Shown here: positions 42,389 to 51,520 of the stretch, one piece after another
Layout of the letters: every line of letters starts with the position of its first letter
Numbering within the stretch: position 1 is the stretch's first letter
Source of the DNA: Streptomyces sp. B21-105
Lineage (GTDB): Bacteria > Actinomycetota > Actinomycetes > Streptomycetales > Streptomycetaceae
Length of the DNA stretch: 64,000 nt
Assembly (NCBI RefSeq): GCF_036898465.1
Contig: NZ_JARUMJ010000001.1
Span: 4,092,001 to 4,156,000, forward strand
Direction: 5' to 3'
Program-made: the position numbers and the translations under genes
The notes under the pieces: model-generated
Seen by the model: only the letters and a program-made list of their open reading frames with translations
What the model was told of the DNA's origin: nothing
Database searches by the model: none

Positions 42389-42976
42389 CTACTCGACGAC
42401 CCTGACCTTCGTCCCCGTCTCGCCGAACGCCCACAGTGCGGTCCCGTCCGCCTTCGCCATCCGGATGCCGCCGGTCTGCGCGCCGGCGGCGGCCGGGGGT
42501 GGGGAGGAGCCGTCGACGGCGTTGGAGAAGGCGATGTTGATGCCCGAGGCGACGGAGAAGTACATGACGTGCTCGATCTGCACGCCGTCGGATCCCTTGA
42601 GGGCTTCCTTGCGGACCGACACCGTGTAGCTGCCGACGGCCGGGTTCACCGTGCCGGCCCAGACCGTGAAGCTGCGCCGGGCCGTGTCGTCCGCGTCGAC
42701 CAGCCAGACGCGGTGCTGCCCGAGGGAGTAGACGACGCGGCGGCCCGTGCCCGACTTGTCGGGCACCCCGGCCGCCTGCGCCGGAGCGGACGGCTTCGGC
42801 GAGGCCGACGGCTTCGCGGACGCGGACGCCGAGGCGCTCGGCCGCTTCGCCGCCGACGCCGTCGGGTGCGGACCGTTCTCGGCCTGTGCGCTCAGCACGG
42901 CGACCGCGGCGATCGCACCGGCGGTCAGGCCGGTGACCCAGGCCCAGGAGGGAAGCCGTCGGGCAGGCACGGGCAC
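42389..42976 (-). CDS. Secreted YkuD-like protein lacking the catalytic His-Gly-Cys
   Basis: 195 residues. An N-terminal helix (WAWVTGLTAGAIAAVAVLSAQA) exports or anchors it. A Ser/Ala/Pro linker (residues 38-75) leads to an L,D-transpeptidase-like domain: RRVVYSLGQHRVWLVDADD, FTVWAGTVNPAVGSYTV, IEHVMYFS. Where active enzymes have S-H-G-C-I-R-M, this protein reads QTGGIRMAKADGTALW, so the nucleophile Cys and preceding His are absent. It is probably a wall-binding or regulatory homologue. Confidence 0.75.
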   Translation of the reverse strand: MPVPARRLPSWAWVTGLTAGAIAAVAVLSAQAENGPHPTASAAKRPSASASASAKPSASPKPSAPAQAAGVPDKSGTGRRVVYSLGQHRVWLVDADDTARRSFTVWAGTVNPAVGSYTVSVRKEALKGSDGVQIEHVMYFSVASGINIAFSNAVDGSSPPPAAAGAQTGGIRMAKADGTALWAFGETGTKVRVVE

Positions 42977-43053
42977 GCATCTCCTCAGCTACGGGACCCC
43001 ACGACCACGAGGGGTCCGATCATCGTACTGTGGGGATCCTGTAGGACCGTCCC

Positions 43054-45669
43054 TCAGTCCAGCACCGGCAGCAGTTCGGGCAGGTGCCCGTCCGACGCCG
43101 CCGCGGCCCGCCGCCGCTCCTCGGACACCTCGCCGTACAGCGTCGTGCGCGGCTTCGCCGGACGGCCCGCCGCCGCGGCGACGGCGATCAGGTCCTTGAC
43201 GGACTTGTACGAGCCGTACGACGAGCCCGCCATCCGCGAGATCGTCTCCTCCATCAGCGTGCCGCCCAGGTCGTTCGCCCCCGAGCGCAGCATCTCCGCC
43301 GCGCCCTCCGTGCCAAGCTTCACCCAGCTGGTCTGGATGTTGCGGATGTGCGGGTGCAGCAGCAGCCGGGCCATCGCGGTGACCGCCCGGTTGTCCCTCA
43401 TCGTCGGGCCGGGACGGGAGATGCCCGCCAGGTACACCGGCGCGTTGGTGTGGATGAACGGCAGCGTGACGAACTCCGTGAAGCCGCCGGTGCGTTGCTG
43501 GATGCCGGCGAGGGTCCGCAGGTGCCCGAGCCAGTGCCGGGGCTGGTCGACATGGCCGTACATCATCGTGGAGGACGACCGGATGCCGAGCTCGTGGGCC
43601 GTCGTGACGACGTCGATCCAGGTCGCCGCCGGCAGCTTGCCCTTGGTCAGGACCCAGCGGACCTCGTCGTCGAGGATCTCCGCCGCCGTGCCGGGGATCG
43701 AGTCGAGGCCCGCCTCCTTCGCCGCCGTCAGCCACTCGCGGACCGACAGCCCTGTGCGGGTCGCGCCGTTGACCACCTCCATCGGCGAGAACGCGTGCAC
43801 ATGCATGCCGGGGACCCTGGACTTGACCGCCTTCGCGATGTCGAAGTACGCCGTGCCGGGCAGGTCCGGGTGGATGCCGCCCTGCATGCAGACCTCCACC
43901 GCGCCCAGCTCCCAGGCCTGTTGGGCGCGGTCGGCGACCTGGTCGAGGGAGAGCGTGTACGCGTCGGCGTCGGTGCGGCGCTGCGCGAACGCGCAGAAAC
44001 GGCAGCCGGTGTAGCAGACGTTGGTGAAGTTGATGTTCCGCGTGACGATGTAGGTGACGTCGTCGCCGACCGCCGAACGGCGGACGTCGTCCGCGATGCG
44101 GCAGACGGCGTCCAGGGCCGGGCCGTCCGCGTGCAGCAGGGCGAGCGCCTCGTCGTCGGTGAGCTTCGTCGGGTCGTCGGCGGCGGTGCGCAGCGCCTGG
44201 CGCACGTCGGTGTCGATGCGTTCGGGCGCCATGCCGGGGGCGGCGGCCTCGCGCAGCGCGCCCCAGTCGCCGTACACCTCGTCGAAGTCGTCGCGGCGGT
44301 CGGAGGTGCGGCCCTCGGTGTCGATCGAGGTGTGCAGATCCGTACGGCCCGACGCCACGAACACCTCCTCCGGCTCCTGCCACGGACGCCCCTCGACGAC
44401 GGCGTCCGGCAGGGCCAGCCCGGTCTCCGGGTCGGCCAGCGCGCGCACGTGCGGGAGCAGCCGCGGGTCCAGCCAGGGCTCGCCGCGCCGCACGAACTCC
44501 GGGTAGGCGCAGAGGCGTTCGCGCAGGGTGAAGCCGGCCGCCGCGGACTTCGCGGCGAGCTCCTCGATCTGCGGCCAGGGCCGCTCGGGGTTGACGTGGT
44601 CGATGGTGAGCGGGGAGACCCCGCCCCAGTCGTCGATGCCCGCGCCGATCAGCCGCTCGTACTCGCTGTCGACGAGGTTGGGCGGGGCCTGGAGGCAGGC
44701 GGACGGGCCCATGATGAGCCGGGCGACGGCCACCGTGGCGACCAGCTCGTCGAGTTCCGCGTCCGGCATGCCGCGCATGGCGGTGTCCGGCTTGGCGCGG
44801 AAGTTCTGGATGATCAGTTCCTGGATGCCGTGGTAGGCGCGGGAGACCTTGCGCAGCGCGAACAGCGACTCGGCCCGCTCCTCGTGGGTCTCGCCGATGC
44901 CGATCAGGATCCCGGAGGTGAAGGGGACGGAGGAGCGGCCGGCATCCTCCAGGACGCGCAGGCGGACGGCGGGTTCCTTGTCCGGACTGCCGTGGTGCGG
45001 GCCGCCCGGCTCGGACCACAGCCGGGTCGCGGTGGTCTCCAGCATCATGCCCATGGACGGCGCGACGGGCTTGAGGCGCTGGAAGTCCGTCCAGGACATC
45101 ACCCCCGGGTTGAGGTGCGGGAGCAGTCCCGTCTCCTCCAGGATCCGGATGGAGACGGCCCGGACGTAGGCGATGGTGTCGTCGTAGCCGTGCGCGTCGA
45201 GCCATTCCCGGGCCTCGGGCCACCGCTCCTCCGGCTTGTCGCCGAGGGTGATGAGGGCTTCCTTGCAGCCGAGGGCCGCGCCCTTGCGGGCGATGTCGAG
45301 CACCTCGTCGGGGGACATGAACATGCCGTGCCCGGCGCGGCGGAGCTTGCCGGGGACGGTGACGAACGTGCAGTAGTGGCACTTGTCCCGGCACAGCCGG
45401 GTCAGCGGGATGAAGACGCTCTTCGAGTACGTGATGACGCCGGGCCGTCCGGCCGCCTCGAGTCCGGCGTCCCGCACCCGGGCGGCCGACGCGGCGAGGT
45501 CCTCGAGGGCCTCACCGCGCGCCTGGAGCAGGACGGCCGCCTCACCGACGTCGAGGGCGACGCCGTCCCGAGCGCGTTTGAGGGCGCGACGCAGGGAGTT
45601 CTCGGTGGGGCCGGGGCGCGTGCCCGGGACGGGGCCGGTACCGGTACCGGAGCTCTCGGGAGTCGTCAT
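43054..45669 (-). CDS. fbiC: FO synthase, CofG-CofH fusion
   Basis: 871 residues, the normal length of the actinobacterial fusion. Two radical-SAM domains are visible. The CofG half has CRDKCHYC (Cys93, 97, 100) and the CofH half CYTGCRFC (about residues 548-556). Together they make 7,8-didemethyl-8-hydroxy-5-deazariboflavin from a tyrosine and a flavin precursor, the first committed step of coenzyme F420 synthesis. ATG 45669 begins [10 protein letters not shown]. An LLM-type oxidoreductase that may use F420 lies directly upstream on the same strand. Confidence 0.97.
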   Translation of the reverse strand: MTTPESSGTGTGPVPGTRPGPTENSLRRALKRARDGVALDVGEAAVLLQARGEALEDLAASAARVRDAGLEAAGRPGVITYSKSVFIPLTRLCRDKCHYCTFVTVPGKLRRAGHGMFMSPDEVLDIARKGAALGCKEALITLGDKPEERWPEAREWLDAHGYDDTIAYVRAVSIRILEETGLLPHLNPGVMSWTDFQRLKPVAPSMGMMLETTATRLWSEPGGPHHGSPDKEPAVRLRVLEDAGRSSVPFTSGILIGIGETHEERAESLFALRKVSRAYHGIQELIIQNFRAKPDTAMRGMPDAELDELVATVAVARLIMGPSACLQAPPNLVDSEYERLIGAGIDDWGGVSPLTIDHVNPERPWPQIEELAAKSAAAGFTLRERLCAYPEFVRRGEPWLDPRLLPHVRALADPETGLALPDAVVEGRPWQEPEEVFVASGRTDLHTSIDTEGRTSDRRDDFDEVYGDWGALREAAAPGMAPERIDTDVRQALRTAADDPTKLTDDEALALLHADGPALDAVCRIADDVRRSAVGDDVTYIVTRNINFTNVCYTGCRFCAFAQRRTDADAYTLSLDQVADRAQQAWELGAVEVCMQGGIHPDLPGTAYFDIAKAVKSRVPGMHVHAFSPMEVVNGATRTGLSVREWLTAAKEAGLDSIPGTAAEILDDEVRWVLTKGKLPAATWIDVVTTAHELGIRSSSTMMYGHVDQPRHWLGHLRTLAGIQQRTGGFTEFVTLPFIHTNAPVYLAGISRPGPTMRDNRAVTAMARLLLHPHIRNIQTSWVKLGTEGAAEMLRSGANDLGGTLMEETISRMAGSSYGSYKSVKDLIAVAAAAGRPAKPRTTLYGEVSEERRRAAAASDGHLPELLPVLD

Positions 45670-45733
45670 CCTTTGAGCATACGTTCGGGCTGATCACAGC
45701 CGACGGGACGCCCGGTCCGTCCCTCGCACGAGG

Positions 45734-46606
45734 TCATCGCACGGTGCCACTGGCGTCGCCGGTGAGGTACGTGCTGTACCCGTCGAGCAGCCCCAGCACC
45801 TCCGCCTCGCCCGCCGGCGGGAGCTGGACGACGACCTCGTCGATGCCGAGCTCCGTGTAGTGGGCGAGCTTGCCCGGGGACGGGTGGACGGCGTACGGCA
45901 CGATCTGGAGGGCGGACGAGTCGCGGCCGGCGTCCGCCCAGGCGGCCCGTAGGACGGGCAGCGACTCGGAGAGGCCGCGGCCGCCGATCGGCAGCCAGCC
46001 GTCGGCGTACTCGCAGATGTGCGAGAACAGCTTCGGCCCGGCGGCCCCGCCGACGAGGGTGCGCGGGCCGACGACCGGCCCGCGCGGCTTCTGCACCGGC
46101 TTGGGGTACGCCGAACTGGCCCGCACGCTCCCGTACTCGCCCTCGTACGCCGTCGGCTCGTCCGCCCACAGCGCCCGCATCAGCCGCATCCGGTCCCGGA
46201 CCAGTTCACGCCGCGTCCGCCACTCCACCCCGTGGTCGGCGGCCTCCTCGACGTTCCAGCCGTAGCCGAGGCCCAGGGTGAACCGGCCCCCGGAGAGGTG
46301 GTCGACGGTCGCGATCTGCTTGGCCAGGTCGATCGGGTCGTGCTGGGCGACGAGCGTGATGCCGGTGCCCAGGCCCAGCGTCTCCGTCACCGCCGCCGCC
46401 TGCCCGAGCGCGACGAAGGGGTCGAGGGTGCGGCCGTACTCGCGGGGCAGGTCGCCGCCGGCGGGGTACGGGGTGGTGCGCTCGACGGGGATGTGTGTGT
46501 GCTCGGGCAGATAGAGCCCGGCGAACCCGCGCTGCTCCAGCTCACGGGCGAGGCGGACGGGCGTGATCGTCTCGTCGGTGAGGAAGATCGTGACGGCGAT
46601 GCGCAT
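45734..46606 (-). CDS. LLM-class F420-dependent oxidoreductase
   Basis: 290 residues starting MRIAVTIFLTDETITPVRLARELEQRGFAGLYLPEHTHIP. ALGQAAAVTETLGLGTGITLVAQHDPIDLAKQIATVDHLSGGRFTLGLGYGWNVEE is the luciferase-like TIM-barrel signature of F420-dependent members. ATG 46606 is followed by the conserved first strand; the extension to 46705 is not. It is 64 bp upstream of fbiC on the same strand and may be co-transcribed. The substrate is unknown. Confidence 0.87.
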   Translation of the reverse strand: MRIAVTIFLTDETITPVRLARELEQRGFAGLYLPEHTHIPVERTTPYPAGGDLPREYGRTLDPFVALGQAAAVTETLGLGTGITLVAQHDPIDLAKQIATVDHLSGGRFTLGLGYGWNVEEAADHGVEWRTRRELVRDRMRLMRALWADEPTAYEGEYGSVRASSAYPKPVQKPRGPVVGPRTLVGGAAGPKLFSHICEYADGWLPIGGRGLSESLPVLRAAWADAGRDSSALQIVPYAVHPSPGKLAHYTELGIDEVVVQLPPAGEAEVLGLLDGYSTYLTGDASGTVR

Positions 46607-46832
46607 GGGCGGGCCTTTCGCTGCGTACGGCTCTGTCGACGGCGTCGTCGCGGGGTGGCGACCCCCGGGTGTGCGGGTGCGATCCCCATCTGTACCGGGC
46701 GGCACGGCAACTGTCCATACCGACTGGTCGGCATTACCGCGCTCCGGACGCGCACCGACGGAACACGCCCGAGGCCCGCCCGCCCGGGGCCCGGGCCCCG
46801 GCCCCGCACGCCCGGGCCCCGGGCCCCGAACC

Positions 46833-47441
46833 TCAGCGCTTGACCTCGTACTGGCCCACCTCCAGGAAGTACCGCAGCTCCTCAGGGGTGCCGCCGACGG
46901 CCTTCTCGGCCGCGGCGCGCAGGGCCTTGCTGATCTTCGGGTCCGCCAGGATGCGGAACACGGCGACCCGGTCGTCCTCGGCGCGGGCGAGCCGGAATCC
47001 GGTCTCCAGGAACGCGCGCAGAGCTTCCGGGGTGCCCGCGTCCAGGGCCTTGGCGGCCTCCCGCACGACTGCCTCGCCCGAGTTCTTGTCCGCGAGGATG
47101 CGGAAGACGGCGACCCGGTCGTCCTCCTCCTGGGCGAGCCGGTAGCCGGTCTTCAGGAACGCGCGCAGGGCGTCCGCGGTGCCCGCGTCCAGCGCCCTGT
47201 TGGCCTCGCGCACGACCCCCTTGCCCGAGTTCTTGGCCGCCAGGATGCGCAGGACCGCGATGCGCAGGTCGTCCTCCGACATCTCGTCCACCGGCGTGTC
47301 GGTCGTCGCGGTCGCGGTCGTGGCCGCCGAGCCCGAGGCCGCCGCCGTCGGGCCCGCGGCTGACGCCGAGGGGGTGAGCAGCAGTGCGGGAGTCAAAACG
47401 GCGGCCGCGACGAGCAGGGCGGCGGGGTGTCGTCGTCTCAT
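46833..47441 (-). CDS. Secreted ALF-repeat protein
   Basis: 202 residues with a signal peptide (MRRRHPAALLVAAAVLTPALLLTPSASAA) and a Thr/Ala linker. Three helical repeats of about 45 residues follow, each containing a variant of RIAVLRILAAKNSGKGVVREANRALDAGTADALRAFLKTG. These match the short ALF repeats of secreted actinobacterial proteins. The last repeat ends the protein with EVGQYEVKR. The role is unknown; in larger proteins the repeats precede toxin or hydrolase domains, but none is attached here. Confidence 0.8.
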   Translation of the reverse strand: MRRRHPAALLVAAAVLTPALLLTPSASAAGPTAAASGSAATTATATTDTPVDEMSEDDLRIAVLRILAAKNSGKGVVREANRALDAGTADALRAFLKTGYRLAQEEDDRVAVFRILADKNSGEAVVREAAKALDAGTPEALRAFLETGFRLARAEDDRVAVFRILADPKISKALRAAAEKAVGGTPEELRYFLEVGQYEVKR

Positions 47442-47594
47442 GGGGTGTTCCCTCCGTGGTCCGGCAATCAGTGTGAAGATCCTCGCCGCCCGGTGCCACG
47501 GATTTCGCTGCCGGGAACCGGCACTCTTCGCCGCCTGCCGTTGCCGACCGCCCACGCGACATGATGCTCATCGCGGGCATCGTATGATGGTGAC

Positions 47595-47825
47595 ATGACG
47601 GTGAACATGACGATGAGCCTGCCGGACGACGTGGCGTCCTTCGTGAAGGCCAAAGGCAACGCCTCCGCCTACACGGCTCGCATACTGCGCCGGGAGATGC
47701 TCGCCGAGGAGCTGGGCAGGTCCGAGCAGGTGCGCGCAGCGGCCGGAATTGTGACGACGGCCGCTGAGTCCGCCGAGAGCGAAGAGGCGACCTTGGAGCG
47801 TTGGGGCCGGGTGGCGGGCCGGTGA
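47595..47825 (+). CDS. Antitoxin of a MazEF-like pair, predicted leaderless
   Basis: 76 residues: MTMSLPDDVASFVKAKGNASAYTARILRREMLAEEL looks like a ribbon-helix-helix DNA-binding start, followed by an acidic tail for toxin binding. TATGAT (47583-47588) ends six bases before ATG 47595, so the mRNA probably begins at the start codon. CATGATGCTCAT and GCATCGTATGATG upstream form an imperfect inverted repeat for self-repression. The stop overlaps the toxin start by 4 nt. Confidence 0.8.
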   Translation: MTVNMTMSLPDDVASFVKAKGNASAYTARILRREMLAEELGRSEQVRAAAGIVTTAAESAESEEATLERWGRVAGR

Positions 47826-48121
47826 AGCGTGGTCATGTCTACGCACTGCCCTTCGCCGGAGGGCCGGCGCACGTTCTGGTGATCTCGTCCGACGCACTCA
47901 ACACCCAGCACAAGTCGGCGACGTGTGTGCTGATCTACCCGCAGCAGGTACGGGAGCCGACACTCGTGGACATCCCCGTGGATGCGCCCTCGGTCGGCAC
48001 GATCGTGCTCGGCGAGTTCCGGACCCTGTCCGCCGCTCGGTTCACCGACGATCTCGGCCCGGTGGGCGAGCGGGTCATGGAAGCCGTAGAGATCGGACTG
48101 CGCGCCGTGCTCGACCTGTGA
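47822..48121 (+). CDS. MazF-like endoribonuclease toxin
   Basis: 99 residues. VKRGHVYALPFAGGPAHVLVISSDALN is the first strand pair of the PemK/MazF fold. VDIPVDAPSVGTIVLGEFRTLSAARFTDDLGPVGERV contains the Arg-Thr/Leu segment near the RNA site. GTG 47822 overlaps the antitoxin stop (GTGA). It is expected to cut mRNA when the antitoxin is lost. Confidence 0.85.
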   Translation: MKRGHVYALPFAGGPAHVLVISSDALNTQHKSATCVLIYPQQVREPTLVDIPVDAPSVGTIVLGEFRTLSAARFTDDLGPVGERVMEAVEIGLRAVLDL

Positions 48122-48179
48122 GGAACGTGTCCGGACACGGACGGCGGGCCCGCCGGTGGGCCCGCCGTCCGGGCGCGGC

Positions 48180-49631
48180 TCAACCCGGCCAGACGATGGC
48201 CTGTACCTCGCTGTAGGCGTGCAGCGCGTACGAGCCGACGTCGCGGCCCACGCCGCTCTTCTTGAACCCGCCGAACGGGGCCTCCATGTTGCGGCCCACG
48301 GTGTTGACGCCGACGCCGCCCGCCCGGAGCCGCCGGGCCACCCGGAAGGCGCGGGCCACGTCCGCCGACCAGACGTAGTCGATGAGGCCGTAGTCGCTGT
48401 CGTTGGCGAGGGCGATGCCCTCCTCCTCGTCGTCGAAGGGGATGACCGTCACCACGGGGCCGAAGATCTCCTCCCGCGCCGCCCGCATGTCGTTCGTGCA
48501 GTCGGCGAGGACGGTCGGCACGACGTAGAACCCGTGTTCCTGCGGCGGGCGTTCGCCGCCCGTGACGACCACCGCGCCCTCCTTGCGGCCCAGTTCGACG
48601 TACGACTCCACCCGGTCGCGGTGCGCGGCCGAGATCACCGGGCCGACCACCGTGTCCGCCTCCCTCGGGTCGCCGACCCTCAACCGGCGTGCGTAAGCAG
48701 CCAGTTGCTCCACCAGCCGGTCGTACACCGCGCGCTGTGCCAGCACCCGGGTCGGGGCCGTGCAGATCTGGCCGCTGTAGAAGGAGAACGTGGTGCCGAT
48801 GCCGGCCACCGCCGACGCGAGGTCCGCGTCGTCGAGGACGACCGCGGCGCCCTTCCCGCCCAGCTCCATCAGCTGACGCCGCATGTCCCGGCCGCACACC
48901 TCGGCGATGCGCTGTCCGACGGCCGTCGAGCCGGTGAAGCTCACCATGTCGACGTCCGGTGACGACACCACCGTCTCGCCGACCGCGACGGCGCGCCCGG
49001 AGACGACGTTGACCACGCCGCGCGGGACGCCCGCCTCCTGAAGCGCCTCCGCCATCCGGTAGACGGACAGAGGGTCCTGCGGGGCCGGTTTCACGACCAC
49101 CGTGTTACCCATGGCGAGGGCGGGCGCGACCTTCCCCGCCGGGTTCGCCCACGGGTTGTTGTACGAGGTGACGCAGGCGACGACGCCGACCGGCTGGCGC
49201 ACGGCGAGCGCCCCCATCACGCCCGCCTTCCCCATCGGTCCGGCTTCGTTGATCTGCGGGGCGATCGGCCACTCGGCGGGCTCCACGCGCGCGTAGCGTC
49301 GGAAGCGGGCCGCGGCCACCCCGACCTGCATCGCGCGCGCCGTCCCGGTCGTGGCGCCGGTCTCTGCCTGCGCGAGTTCGGCGTACGGCAGCAGCCGGGC
49401 CCGGATGAGGCCGGCCGCCCGGGCCAGCACCGCCGCCCGCTCCTCCGGCGGGGTCCGCGACCACGGGCCGAACGCCTCCCGCGCCGCGGCGCAGGCCGCC
49501 CGCGTCTGGTCGCACGAGGCCTCCGGCGCCAGGCCGACGGTCCTCTCGGTCGCCGGGTCGACGACGTCGTGGTGTCCGCCGTCGGGCTCGACCCACTCCC
49601 CGCCGACGAACAGCTTCTGCCCCTCGGTCAC
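48180..49631 (-). CDS. Aldehyde dehydrogenase family protein
   Basis: 483 residues. VACVTSYNNPWANPAGKVAPALAMGNTVVVKPA is the cofactor entry, MELGGKGAAVVLDD carries the general-base Glu and FYSGQICTAPTRV the catalytic Cys. It oxidises an aldehyde to an acid with NAD(P). GTG 49631 overlaps the hydrolase stop (GTGA), so it is the last gene of the operon that begins at 52636. In that operon it probably handles an aldehyde intermediate of the unknown pathway. Confidence 0.93.
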   Translation of the reverse strand: MTEGQKLFVGGEWVEPDGGHHDVVDPATERTVGLAPEASCDQTRAACAAAREAFGPWSRTPPEERAAVLARAAGLIRARLLPYAELAQAETGATTGTARAMQVGVAAARFRRYARVEPAEWPIAPQINEAGPMGKAGVMGALAVRQPVGVVACVTSYNNPWANPAGKVAPALAMGNTVVVKPAPQDPLSVYRMAEALQEAGVPRGVVNVVSGRAVAVGETVVSSPDVDMVSFTGSTAVGQRIAEVCGRDMRRQLMELGGKGAAVVLDDADLASAVAGIGTTFSFYSGQICTAPTRVLAQRAVYDRLVEQLAAYARRLRVGDPREADTVVGPVISAAHRDRVESYVELGRKEGAVVVTGGERPPQEHGFYVVPTVLADCTNDMRAAREEIFGPVVTVIPFDDEEEGIALANDSDYGLIDYVWSADVARAFRVARRLRAGGVGVNTVGRNMEAPFGGFKKSGVGRDVGSYALHAYSEVQAIVWPG

Positions 49632-51358
49632 CGGGTGCCCACCGTCCTGGTGTCGCGCCCCGAGCGCAGCACCCGCCCGGGCACGGCGCCCGTCACCACG
49701 TCGTCGCGGAGGGCGGCCACGCCGTTGACCCACACCGCCCGCACCCCGACGGCCCTCGAGTCCAGCCGCGGACTGTCACCCGGCAGGTCGTGCACCAGGG
49801 TGGCCTTGCCCGCGTCGATCCGTTCCGGGTCGAAGAGGACGAGGTCGGCATGGAAGCCCTCCTGGATCCGGCCCCGCTCCCGCAGCCCGAACAGCCTCGC
49901 CGGGTCGTCCGTCAGCATCTTCACCGCCTGCTCCAGGCCGGCCAGCTTGCGGCCGCGCAGACAGTCGCCGAGGAAGCGGGTGGTGTACGGCGCCCCGCAC
50001 ATGCGGTCCAGGTGCGCGCCCGCGTCGGAGCCGCCGAGCAGGACGTCCTCGTGGTTCCAGACCTCCGCCCGCAGCGCCCAGGAGGCGGGGTCGTTGTCCG
50101 TGGGCATCGGCCACAGGACGGTGCGCAGGTCGTCGGCGGCGCAGATCTCGACCAGGCAGGCGAAGGGGTCCAGGCCGCGTTCGGCGGCGATGTCCCGTAC
50201 CACCCGGCCGGTGAGGCCCTCGTTGGCCGCGCTGTAGGTGTCGCCGATGACGTACCGTCCGAAGTCGCTCAGCCGCCGGAAGACGCCCGCCTCCTTCGAG
50301 TTCGCCCGCAGCAGCATCTCCGCGCGCACGTCCGGGTCGCGGAGCCGCTCGATGCGCTGCGGGACCGGCAGGGCGAGGGTCTGCCCCCACCCCGGGATCA
50401 GGTTCAGCGCGCAGAACGTGCCCAGGGACATGTTCATCGGCGTGAGGATCGGCATGGTCAGCGCCACGACCCTGCCGCCCGCCTTGCGTGCCCGTTCGCT
50501 CGCCATGAGCTGCCGGGGCACCCGCTCCGGGACAGCCGCGTCGACGGTGAGGACGTTCCAGTTCAGGGGGCGTCCGGCGGCGGCGCTCATCTCGGCGAAC
50601 AGATCGATCTCGGCGTCGCTGAACTGGTCGAGGCAGCCCGCGACGATCGCCTCGATCTGGGTTCCCTCGTGCTCGCCCACCGCCCGGGACAGCGCCAGCA
50701 GCTCGTCGGGCCGGGCGTGCCGGGAGGCGACGGGCTGCCCGTCCCCGTCGGAGTGGGTCGAGGACTGCGTGGTGGAGAATCCCCAGGCGCCGGCGTCCAT
50801 GGCGTCGTGCAGCAGCCGCACGATCTGCGCCAGCTGTTCCTCGCCGGGCTGTCCGCCCACCGCGTCCGGGCCCATCACGTACCGTCGCAGCGCGCAGTGC
50901 CCCACCATGAAGCCCGCGTTGACGGCGATCCGCCCCTCCAGCGCGTCGAGGTACTCCCCGAAGCCGCTCCAGTTCCAGGGCGCGCCCTCCTCGAGGGCGA
51001 CCAGCGACATGCCCTCCACCTTGGACATCATGCGGCGGGTGTAGTCGGCGTCCTCGGGGCGGGCGGGGTTGAGCGGCGCGAGCGTGAAGCCGCAGTTGCC
51101 GGCGGCGACCGTGGTCACCCCGTGGTTCAGGGACGGGGTGGCGTACGGGTCCCAGAACAGCTGGGCGTCGTAGTGCGTGTGCGGATCGACGAACCCGGGC
51201 GCGAGGACGAGGCCGGCGCCGTCCTCGGCGGTACGGGAATCCTCGGTGACCGTGCCGACGACGGCGATCCGCCCGTCCCGGATGCCGACGTCGGCGACGA
51301 CTGCGGGCGCCCCTGTCCCGTCGACGACGGTCGCCCCCTTGATGACGTGATCGAGCAT
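49628..51358 (-). CDS. Amidohydrolase, N-acyl-D-amino-acid deacylase type
   Basis: 576 residues. VLAPGFVDPHTHYDAQLFWDP has the HxH metal motif with the D-aminoacylase-type DAQ. VAAGNCGFTLAPL follows, and LLGGSDAGAHLDRMCGAPYTTRFLG carries the catalytic Asp and another metal residue. Many homologues in degradation clusters act on C-N or C-C bonds of non-amino-acid substrates, so D-aminoacylase activity is not implied. Its stop overlaps the aldehyde dehydrogenase start. The preceding gene is an LLM oxidoreductase on the same strand. Confidence 0.85.
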   Translation of the reverse strand: MLDHVIKGATVVDGTGAPAVVADVGIRDGRIAVVGTVTEDSRTAEDGAGLVLAPGFVDPHTHYDAQLFWDPYATPSLNHGVTTVAAGNCGFTLAPLNPARPEDADYTRRMMSKVEGMSLVALEEGAPWNWSGFGEYLDALEGRIAVNAGFMVGHCALRRYVMGPDAVGGQPGEEQLAQIVRLLHDAMDAGAWGFSTTQSSTHSDGDGQPVASRHARPDELLALSRAVGEHEGTQIEAIVAGCLDQFSDAEIDLFAEMSAAAGRPLNWNVLTVDAAVPERVPRQLMASERARKAGGRVVALTMPILTPMNMSLGTFCALNLIPGWGQTLALPVPQRIERLRDPDVRAEMLLRANSKEAGVFRRLSDFGRYVIGDTYSAANEGLTGRVVRDIAAERGLDPFACLVEICAADDLRTVLWPMPTDNDPASWALRAEVWNHEDVLLGGSDAGAHLDRMCGAPYTTRFLGDCLRGRKLAGLEQAVKMLTDDPARLFGLRERGRIQEGFHADLVLFDPERIDAGKATLVHDLPGDSPRLDSRAVGVRAVWVNGVAALRDDVVTGAVPGRVLRSGRDTRTVGTR

Positions 51359-51397
51359 GAGAGCTCCTCCTCAACTCCGTTGCGGACAGCACCGCTC

Positions 51398-51520
51398 AGG
51401 GGCGCGGGGCTGTATCGATGCGCGGCTCCGCCGCGCGGGCGCGACCAGCCACGACGGGCTCGCGGCCGCGGATCGACCCGCACCCCGACGGCGACAGCGC
51501 GCCCGCAGGCCACGACGGCG
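51398..51520. repeat. Dispersed streptomycete palindromic intergenic element
   Basis: The gap between the hydrolase and the LLM gene consists of GGGGCGCGGGGCTGTATCGA, the inverted pair GCGGCTCCGCCGC and GCGACCAGCCACGACGG. I recognise this as a short repetitive intergenic element found many times in Streptomyces chromosomes. It may fold in the mRNA and set expression between operon genes. Confidence 0.6.

Noticed and set aside
42377..45693. Long plus-strand frames opposite the YkuD-like and FbiC genes
   Set aside because: FbiC is certain from its two radical-SAM motifs; the plus frames are shadows.
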